The position numbers and the translations under genes were made by a program. A stretch of 64,000 bases of DNA, taken from Paguma larvata. Lineage: Eukaryota; Chordata; Mammalia; Carnivora; Viverridae. The notes under the pieces were generated by a model. The model saw nothing but the letters and a program-made list of their open reading frames with translations. It had not been told where the DNA came from and did no database searches. The DNA lies in NCBI GenBank assembly GCA_030068075.1, contig CM057826.1:70281312-70345311 (forward strand). Direction: 5' to 3'. Every line of letters starts with the position of its first letter. Positions within the stretch are counted from its first letter, which is position 1. Positions 56,128 through 64,000 of the stretch are shown here, piece after piece.

Positions 56128-56537
56128 TTTTTTTTTTTTTTTTTTTTGAGTTGTTCTTTAAATTCTAGTTGGTTAACATACAATGTAATATTCGTTTCAG
56201 GTGTATTCACAATACAGTGATTCAACACTTCCATACAACAGCCAGTGCTCCTCACGGCAACAGCTCTCCTTATGTCCATCTCTATTTAACCCATCCCCCC
56301 AGTGATCTCCCCTCTGGTAACCATTAGTGTGTTCTTTATACTTAAATGCCTGTTTCTTGGTTTGCCTCTCTCTCTTTTTCTCTTTACTCATTGTTGTTTC
56401 TTAAATTCCACATGAGAGTGAAATCATACGATATTTGTCTTTATCTGACTGACTTATTCCACCTAGCTTAATATTCTCTAGCTCTGACCATGTCATTGCG
56501 ACTGGCAAGATGCCATTCTTTTCCATGGCCAAGTAAC

Positions 56538-56576
<39 letters not shown>

Positions 56577-56600
56577 CACAAATCTTCTTTATCCTTTCTT
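56128..56600 (-). mobile_element. Antisense carnivore LINE-1 3' end, 5'-truncated
   Basis: Begins with a T run (56128-56147) equal to the poly(A) tail in reverse, then TTTAAATTCTAGTTGGTTAAC, CAGTGATTCAACACTTCC and ATAGTATGTTTTTT-like L1 3' UTR words. On the minus strand this gives the L1 text ending in GTTAACCAACTAGAATTTAAA. It ends at about 56600 after a (CA)n run. Terminal T run and low divergence suggest a younger, carnivore-specific insertion. Confidence 0.85.
56541..56574. repeat. (CA)n microsatellite
   Basis: Uninterrupted CA run of about 32 bp at the place where this L1 has TATATACACAC in other copies. A likely polymorphic marker. Confidence 0.95.
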
Positions 56601-57544
56601 CTTTTTAAAGGCATCACCACATTATGTTTTAGAAAAGGAATCATCAACTAATATTCTATTATATTTTTTTTGTGTTTCAATTCTGTATTAAATTGTAGAA
56701 TTTAAAACAAAGTTCTCATTTAAAATACCACAGCATGTCGTAGCTATCTGCATATGGTCCAGTACTTCACATATACTAAGTGGCCAATAAATATACATTC
56801 GATGAATGAAGACTCCGTGTCAATAGCGTTCTGCTTGTTTGTATGTGCATGTGTGCGTGGTGGGGGTGTGTGTGCTGCTGCTTGGTTTATTTACTCGAAT
56901 GTAGAACATTTTAGTCCACCAAAAAATATAGGACCTAGGACTGCTATCGTTTTTTACATTGTTTTTTTCAATGAAATGAGATACAAATATTTAATGTGTT
57001 CCTGCCTACTCTAAAACACTTTTCTTGTCCCTGACGTGTCTTCACAGAGTCCTTTCAGGCTACCTAAAATTGCATTGAAGTCCTGGGACAAAGATAAATG
57101 AGGTTTCTGCTCAAGGTACTACAAGACCAATTAGCAGCATATAAAATATAAATATGATCATAAATACATTAAAATAGAGCCTTTAGGAGAACTAGGTCAA
57201 TGGCAAATTTTGAAAATGAATGAGAATTACAAGGTTAAATACCCTAGAGGGCCATTAAATAATAATTTAGAAGAGAGTACAATATTTTCTGTCTTAAAAA
57301 TGGTATTTTATAAAACATCATCTCATCTACAAAAAGATGCCCTCCAAATCCTCAAGCTTCTAAACTGGGCTTACCATCTTTCTTTTTTTCACACATCTCC
57401 ATTAAAATCCAACACAATTCCCAACATTCTTCTCTCTCAGAAATTCACCTTGCTGGGAAATTCACCTTGCTGGGAAAATGTGTAATGCACTACATTCCTT
57501 TTCCACAGGGAAAAAGGTATATACTTTCTACTAAGTTATATTTC
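56601..57544. other. Unique stretch with a 17-bp perfect tandem duplication
   Basis: No gene recognised. AAATTCACCTTGCTGGG occurs twice in direct succession at 57441-57457 and 57458-57474. ORFs at 56754-57014 and 57210-57485 show no domain. Confidence 0.55.
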
Positions 57545-57634
57545 TTTTTTAAGTAAGTTCTATATGGGGCTTAAACTCATGAACCTGGGATCAAGAGTTC
57601 TGTGCTTTACTGACTGAGCCAGCCAGGCCCCCCT
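57545..57634 (-). mobile_element. Short, older CAN-SINE fragment
   Basis: TTTTTTAAGTAAGTTC, ATATGGGGCTTAAACTCATG, then CTGGGATCAAGAGTTC and GAGCCAGCCAGGCCCCC. Flanks AAGTTATATTTCT and GAGTTACACTTCT form a diverged target-site duplication. Confidence 0.88.
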
Positions 57635-58239
57635 GAGTTACACTTCTTTTTGTGTCTCATTACCTTAGAAGAATGTCCTTTTCCATTAAGTCCCTCTTTC
57701 ACATTTGTTTTCAATTGGTGTTACTTCTCATAATCAACTCAGAAGTAGAGTCCATGCTTCCCAATACCTCATGTTATCACACCTTGGCAATCACAGGACT
57801 TAAACATTTCAAAGCAGAGGTGATGCTTATGACAAAACCATAAGTGAGAATTAAAAGTACCTACTCTAGAAAAATAGCCATTGTCAGTTATGCAATAATC
57901 AACGTTCTTCTTTCTGTATTTAAGATTCAACTAATCCCTTCAGTAACATCCCATATTATAAGTTTATCTGTTGGTAAACTCAAAGACTCCTAGAACCTCA
58001 TATTTTTTATATATATTCTTTACTCAGTAAAAATGTACCACTCAGTATGGCTCTTACTTAAGGAAAAACTACATTTAGACTTCATTTCCAGAATAATCCA
58101 TGTTTTCACTTCTTGAATGAATACCTACGAGTGCAATAGCTGGGGCACATGGTGAGTAAATGGTTAAATTCTTAGGAAGGTTAACTTGATACAACCATTC
58201 TCTACCATCACTACCATTACTCCATCCATAACTCAACTG
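57635..58239. other. Unique stretch
   Basis: No gene or named repeat recognised. Confidence 0.55.
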
Positions 58240-58885
58240 CAATGTTTCTGTAGCCTCCCAAGGGCTCTGTTTCTATCCTTGTCCTCTTACCTGTCAGTAA
58301 AACTACAGCAGTGATTTTGTTATGTGAATCAAGTTACAACATTGCTCTATTTAGAATATTTCACCAAGTTCCCACCACCTTTGTAATAAAATCTAACCTC
58401 TCCATTGTAGGTCGTCGGTTATCTCTAAAAATTTACATGCAACTTTCTATAGCCACATAAACTGCTTGGTTTTCCTCAAACCTGTCAGTTCATGTCCCAC
58501 GGATTAAGGACATTTAACTTGCTATTCCCTCTGCCTGCATGTACTTTCTCAAATATTACCATAGCTTATTTTTTCACTTCACAAAATTGCTTTTTAAAGG
58601 TCACCTTTTAGATTGGCCCGCATGAGCCAATTTTAAGAATATACATTTCAGTAATTAGCTAGGTTTATTTTGTTTTATCTACAGCAGTTATTGCTTTTTA
58701 ACACATATAAAAGCATATAAGTATTTATTATAAAGCATATATTTATCACCTGCCATTGGCACTAGGATAAAAATTCCAGGGGGTGAGGTATTTTTCCTTT
58801 CCTCTTTTGTACAATTCCTCTTGTACCTAGAATAATACTTGACAAATAGTAGGAATTAAGACATTTGCTGTGGTAATGAATAACA
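58240..58885 (+). mobile_element. LINE-2 3' end (ancient)
   Basis: Follows the L2 3' order: AATAAAATCTAACCTCTCC (near 58385), TGCTATTCCCTCTGCCTGC (58520), AAAGGTCACCTTTTAG (58597), ATTTATCACCTGCCATTGG (58740), then TTGTACCTAGAATAATACTTGACAAATAGTAGG near 58820-58852. Typical ancient L2, non-coding. Confidence 0.75.
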
Positions 58886-59999
58886 AATGTAACATCCTAC
58901 ATTTTGGCCCACTAGCTTTTGAATCACCACAGACTTCACTGAAGGAGATAATAAATGTAAAATGTATGAAATATAGTTATACAACCTAATCTAGTGACCT
59001 CAAAATATTTTTCTATCATTTTCTGCATTCTGTTCTCGTTTTCCTGCTTATAGTAAACGATTAACAATTGTAAATACAGCTTTGCAATTGGCTCAGATCC
59101 TTAGTTTTTTTGTTTTCTTCAGATATGATTATCTGATAATCCATAATCATGATGAACTCAATATTTTGCATTTTTCAGACTCACCTCTGCTTGGGTAAGC
59201 ACTACTTCTGAAAATCACGCATTCAGATTAGGGTCCAAAACATTCAAGACCATCAGGGTTAAACTGACACTCAAAACTTCTTTGCAGATCTATCATATTT
59301 GTGTTTTATTTCCTATGTTTGTTTTTTTTTTTTTCTTTAGCAATAGCTATTGTGTTTCCTGACAAAAGAGAAGCCATCAGACCGGAGAACTCTTACCTTC
59401 CTTTCACTCTTTATCAAGGTCTGTCGGTTCAATAAATACTTTTGTTTTATTATTCCTATTTCAAAATAAGTGATGGTCCTAAAACTCTCAAAGCCGAAAT
59501 CTCTAATTGTCCACTGAATCCTATCCTCCTTACCTTAAGCTTTAGATGTCCTTTCTTTTTCCATTTCTAACAGATCATTTCTATGGATATAAAAACGTAC
59601 CGTACTATTCATGTACTAAAATCAAAACAAAAACCACAACCACCCCTACTTGTCTATCACATGGTCTAATTCATATCTCTACTCTATACAACCACATTTT
59701 TTCAAACAATAGTCTCTATACTTTCTCCTCTTCTTAATCCCTAAGCACTCTTAAACATCCTCCAATCTAGGTTTTATTTTGATTCAGATTGATCTAGCCA
59801 AAGGGACCAATGATTTCACATTGCGTAATCCAATCATCTTTCTTAACTTCAACTCATTCTATACCTTGGTTGATTCTGATGACATTAGTTCATTAACTCT
59901 TTTCCTCCTTTTGCATCTGTGATAGTACCAAATCTTCATTTTCCCCTGATATATGATCATCTCATCTCCATCTACAATGCCGTCTCATACTTTACATGA
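58886..59999. other. Unique AT-rich stretch
   Basis: T run at 59320-59333; nothing else recognisable. The ORF at 59546-59737 has no domain. Confidence 0.55.
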
Positions 60000-60400
60000 C
60001 CAAATGTAGTATATATGCCCTCGGAAAACACATATACGAGCACACTCTCAAACAGATATGTAACCTCACATGGATATGCCGATCTCATATATGCATTCCC
60101 ATACACGTATGTACTGCCCCGTGTAAACACACACTCACGAACATGCACATCCCTGCACATCCATATACATACACACATACTACCGAAAGATATTCCTAGA
60201 AATACGTGTAACCTCCTACAGTCACTTGTACACTGGGATCCCCTCACCTAAACTGACACACATAGATCTCCCCCCACACGCTCACATAAATATATACACC
60301 ACTTGCACACTCAGATACACACATCTTCCATACAAACATACACACACGCAAAGCTCACGTGCAGACACTTATGTACTCTCAAGCATGCACACTATGCACA
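60000..60400. repeat. Degenerate CA-rich, CpG-containing repeat tract
   Basis: About 400 bp of imperfect CACAT, ACACAC, CACG and CATATAC words on the plus strand, with little G. It contains more ACG words than elsewhere (TACGAGC, ACACGTATG, CACGAACATG, ATACGTGTAACC). It looks like an old, decayed CA minisatellite. ORFs on both strands (for example 59972-60247 and 60226-60576) are translations of it. Confidence 0.7.
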
Positions 60401-61115
60401 CTTCTTTCAGACTTGGAGTGTTTATACCCCAAAAAAATAAAAATGTGAGGACAAAGACTCAAAATTTACAACTTTCAGAAAATAAGTCAGAATCTGAAAG
60501 TAAAGTCGACTCTTTCCTCACAATTGCATCCCAATTTCATCACCTAAACTGCCATTCCTCTAAAAAGTGTATCTAGAATTTGCCTATAGATTTCCATTTT
60601 GTTTGCCACGCAGCTAGTTACACCATCATTGTTTATCTACCTCCTAACATTTTTCAAGTTGCCTATTTTGCCCTGTCTATCCTATATGATTAACTGTGTT
60701 AATATTTCAGGACAAAATTCATATTATACAACTCTAACACTTAAATTCATTCAATGACTGTCCATCAAGTTCTATTTTCATTATTAAAATTATCCTATAT
60801 TGAATATATAATACTAGAAAGGAAATGATAAAATAAGCATCATCTATTTTAGGTAACAATTTAAATTATTTAAAATAGATTTGATAAAACGTATGCAATA
60901 TATTTCAAGGTAAAAAAATAAATATACCATTTTACATATAATTGCATTTCAGAGACCATATAACCAAATTTTATCAAATGCTAAGAATGCATGCACAAAA
61001 ATACATATTGTGGTACTACATTAATAGGGCTATTCAAAACAACATAAAAATAACACCAGGAAAACAAAAAATGAAGTATCCATTCAACTGAACATTATAT
61101 ACTCGAAGTATTTTT
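60401..61115. other. AT-rich unique stretch
   Basis: No gene or repeat family recognised. Confidence 0.55.
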
Positions 61116-61117
61116 GA

Positions 61118-61330
61118 ATAGTTTGTTTAATGTTTTGTTTATCTTTGAGAGAAAGAGAGAGCAAGTGAGCATGAGTGGAGAAGGGGTAGAGGGAGAAGGG
61201 GACAGAGGATCTGAAGTGGGCTCTCGGCTGATAGCAGTGAGCCCAGTGGGAACCTTGAATTCACAAACTTGTAAGATCATGACCTGAATCAAAGTTGAAC
61301 ACTCAACCACCTGAGCCACTCAAGCATCCC
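61118..61330 (-). mobile_element. CAN-SINE
   Basis: Reverse copy from TTTAATGTTTTGTTTATC through (GA)-rich text and ATCATGACCTGAATC to the head complement CTGAGCCACTCAAGCATCCC. GAATAGTTT before and CAATAGTTT after suggest a short target-site duplication. Confidence 0.92.
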
Positions 61331-61710
61331 TACAATAGTTTTTATTTATATAATCAATGTTCCTGTGAGGTTGATAATGTATAAAATGTTGAACTATAAA
61401 GGTGTAAAATGGGTTTAAATTTGTACCTGCAATATAATCATAGCTCAATTAAAACTAAAACAAAGAAAAATACACAAAAGCTTTAATAGTGGTAATAGCT
61501 CAGTGATTTAATTATTTTACATTTCCTCCTCTCTTTCATTATCTGCATTTACCATTATAAGAATATATAAAGGAAAAACCAATTAACAAAAGAATTATTA
61601 TTTTCCTCTTTTCTCTACCCTATGGCAAATGGAATAAAAGTAGCTCTGGAAATCTCTAGGTCATTAACCTTTTTGTATTCTTTTTGTAAACCTCAGGTTA
61701 TTAATTTTTC
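61331..61710. other. AT-rich unique stretch
   Basis: No gene or named repeat recognised. Confidence 0.55.
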
Positions 61711-61828
61711 TCTAGTCAGGAAAATTAATCTTAGATGCATTATTTATTTATTTCAAAGTGCCTTTTAAATATTGAAAGTATCTTTTATTTATTTATTTGA
61801 AAGTACTTTAATCAACATCCTGACTAGA
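61711..61828. repeat. 118-bp hairpin-like element with internal tandem duplication
   Basis: Ends are a perfect 11-bp inverted repeat, TCTAGTCAGGA at 61711-61721 and TCCTGACTAGA at 61818-61828. Inside, TATTTATTTATTT followed by a CAAAGT/GAAAGT word occurs at 61741 and again at 61786 (45-bp spacing). It is AT-rich and non-coding. It may be a tiny MITE or a chance stem; no clear target-site duplication flanks it. Confidence 0.5.
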
Positions 61829-63550
61829 ATCAAAGTTCAAAATAGATGCTATTTGAATGATGGCATAATTAGGAAGGAGGTCTATTTCATAAACTAACTT
61901 CAAGGTGTTACCAGAAGTATTAAACGCAAATAGTAAGTATAATATGGGAGCCAACTCCTAAATGAACAATAAGATTAAGAATTTTGTTATCCTTCCTTTG
62001 TTTCATCATATAATACATTATGAGGAAATAACATGGTCACGGTTTGAGTTTCTTAGAAACAAAATCTCAGGTTCTAAGATTTGGGTGCAGTTTTCTCAAA
62101 AATGCTACCAGTCAGGTGTGAGAAAAGCTGGACTGGGCAGAGAAACACTATGCATTACTGAATATTTGCACCTGCTGCCTAGGCTACCCTAAAAGCGGTT
62201 GTGAAACTGGCATGGCTCTTCACAGTCATCCCCAACTGAGGGGAGGGCACTAACTCTTCATAGCCCCCTACTGACCGGTCAGTCACTGGCTATGGGTTAC
62301 TTCTAAAAATGGGGAGTATAACCTTTGTATAAGTAGCTCTTTTCAAACAGGGTAATTACTAGAGAGGTACAAGATATTATCCACAACACTCCTAAGAAGT
62401 AGGAAAAAAAGAAAAAGTGTTTCTATCTTGAAAGGGGTGTTAAAGGTAATAAATAGAAATGCAGCACACCATGAATTCAAGTTTATGTATTTCACAGTCT
62501 CCTAAAGTTGCTCTGCCAAAAATAGTGACGGTTTCCTCAGTTTACTAAGGTTATGTTCCTACTTTACGGAAATCACTCCTATAATAAAGAAAAATTATAA
62601 ATATATAATGGTATCCTCTCTACTGGTGTGGAGATCAATGAATATTTCCAAACTATAGTCTGACTTTAAAGATACAGGAGCAAGTTACGGAGTATTTGAA
62701 AAAATTAAAATAGTTTTCATACACCAGATATTCTGAGTTAGGTTTTTACATGTAGTAAGGTAATATAAAAATTTAAGTAGTATCTTTTTTTGTGTTTGTT
62801 TATTTTTCTTATACTCAAAAAGCATTAGTTGCTGGAAAAATAGAGATGATGTGGTAGAAATTGCACAGAGGCCAAGGTGAAAAGTTCTAGAACTATGGTA
62901 GCAAAAGCACACTCAGTGACCGTGTTTTGATTTCTATATCCATTCTCCAATAAAAGGAACCTGAACTCCTTGGAGAAAAGCCCAGTTCTATGCAAGGAGA
63001 GTGAAAATAGAAGATGAGACTAGAGCATCTTGTACTATCAGAAAATAAGAAAATGCTAAATGATGATGGTGATGGTATGATGATGTTGATGTTGTCGTGT
63101 TCAAAGAAATGGAAGTCAATCGGAAATATTTTCCCTATGTACAAAATTGGAACAATTTAAGCAACAAGATGAATAATGTTGATTGCTGGTTTGGGCCCCA
63201 ATTTTAAAGAACTTAGAAGTTCCCATTCTCATTCTTACAAGGAGGAAAAGCTGAACACAGTAATCATGTATATTTTTCCTCAAACTATCAGAGAACTGAG
63301 GCTACAGGATAGTCATCCCCAAATCTGGAGAGACAGCTGAAAACCAAAAATCAAAAACCAAGATTCTTAATACCAAGAATCAAAATTTACAGCTTACAGA
63401 ACTGAGAAGGTACAAAAGACATGAACTACTAGTAACACTAAAATGGCAACTTTTATAAATTTCTGGGGGTTGAGTGTGGATGAAACTGAGAGTGAAAATC
63501 TCTGGATGCCAAAGTCTAGGGAGAGAGGACCACATCTTCAATTGTTTCTT
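61829..63550. other. Unique stretch with a small (GATG)-type repeat
   Basis: A GATGATGGTGATGG run lies at about 63060-63096. The ORFs at 61962-62192, 62685-62912 and 62893-63144 have no domain. No gene recognised. Confidence 0.55.
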
Positions 63551-63766
63551 TTAATTTATTTTTTAATGTTTGTTTATTTTTGAGACAGAGAGAGACAGAA
63601 CATGAGTGGGGGAGGGGCAGAGAGAGAGCGAGAGACACAGAATCCGAAGCAGGCTCCAGGCTCTGAACTGTCAGCACGGAGCCCACACACAGCTCGAACT
63701 CAGGACTGCGACATCATGACCTGAGCCGAAGTCGGATGCTCAACCAACTAAGCCACCCAGGCGCAC
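63551..63766 (-). mobile_element. Young CAN-SINE (feliform type)
   Basis: Reverse copy with T/A-rich start, GA-rich tract, several CpGs and head complement AGCCACCCAGGCGCAC. Flanking CTTCAATTGTTTCTT (63536-63550) and CTTCAACGGTTTCT (63767-63780) form the target-site duplication. Confidence 0.95.
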
Positions 63767-64000
63767 CTTCAACGGTTTCTAACTCTAGGAACTAAGCAGA
63801 TTCTCAAGATGAAGTGCCAAGAAAGATCCTCTCATGAGTCTAGCAGAGGGAAAAGAAACGTAATCCTTGTGAAAAATTCCTAGAATATCCTTCATATCAA
63901 AGTCCTATGCTCCAAGGGAGAATTTTCTATAACCTTACTCCAAATGAAGAAGGTCATTCCTTCTACACCAGCATGCTTTCTCTTCCTACCGCATCTAAAA
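63767..64000. other. Unique stretch at the window end
   Basis: No gene or repeat seen beyond the SINE's target-site duplication. Confidence 0.6.

Noticed and set aside
60226..60576. 116-aa plus-strand ORF
   Set aside because: Mostly translated CA-rich tract, full of His and Thr repeats; no sign of a gene.

Overview
This window is non-coding DNA from a carnivoran mammal, most likely a cat (Felidae). The clearest clue is about nineteen copies of the tRNA-derived CAN-SINE in its feliform form: a head reading GCCTGGGTGGCTCAG, a tRNA-like B box, a (CT)n tract, and a tail close to AATAAACATTAAA. Carnivore-type LINE-1 sequence and a carnivore L1 3' end fit the same reading. The DNA is visibly AT-rich and CpG-poor. 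I found no exon, CpG-island promoter, RNA gene or intact protein-coding gene. The longest ORFs (160 aa at 15419-15901, 131 aa at 8329-8724) lie in repeats. The window looks like a gene desert, or part of a very large intron.

Layout. 1-790 is AT-rich DNA without a gene. 790-7110 is a nearly full-length plus-strand L1 with three CAN-SINEs inserted and part of ORF2 deleted. 7110-9345 holds a composite AT/CA microsatellite, a quiet possibly conserved stretch and a MIR. 9346-13366 is dense in CAN-SINEs (including a head-to-head pair) and two antisense MLT1-type LTRs. 13362-16150 is a SINE fragment fused to an antisense L1 that kept its 5' UTR and ORF1 but lost ORF2. 16150-19720 has MIR, L2-like and MER5-like remnants. 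19720-20205 is a processed RPL27 pseudogene. 20810-23405 is a decayed Tigger1-type DNA transposon.

24700-25600 has an AT repeat, a young CAN-SINE and a MIR. 26010-26400 is an isolated GC-richer segment. 27870-34000 is old antisense L1M material in two blocks. 34000-40800 is mostly unique DNA with two MaLR-class LTRs. 40800-48560 has CAN-SINEs, another MaLR LTR, an MLT1 fragment and an L2. 48780-53120 is a second old plus-strand L1, invaded by an LTR-like 405-bp segment and a 312-bp Tigger-derived MITE. 53440-64000 carries more CAN-SINEs, an antisense carnivore L1 3' end, an L2, microsatellites and AT-rich unique DNA.

No genes work together here. The story is layered transposon history: ancient MIR/L2, then Tigger, MER5, MLT1 and L1M, then carnivore L1 and CAN-SINEs, which often sit inside the older elements. 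Family names come from recalled consensus features, because no search could be run. I did not find an undescribed functional system. The best leads are structural: nested insertions, an inverted SINE pair, a small hairpin element at 61.7 kb, the RPL27 pseudogene, a CpG/CRE-like cluster and a few candidate conserved non-coding stretches.
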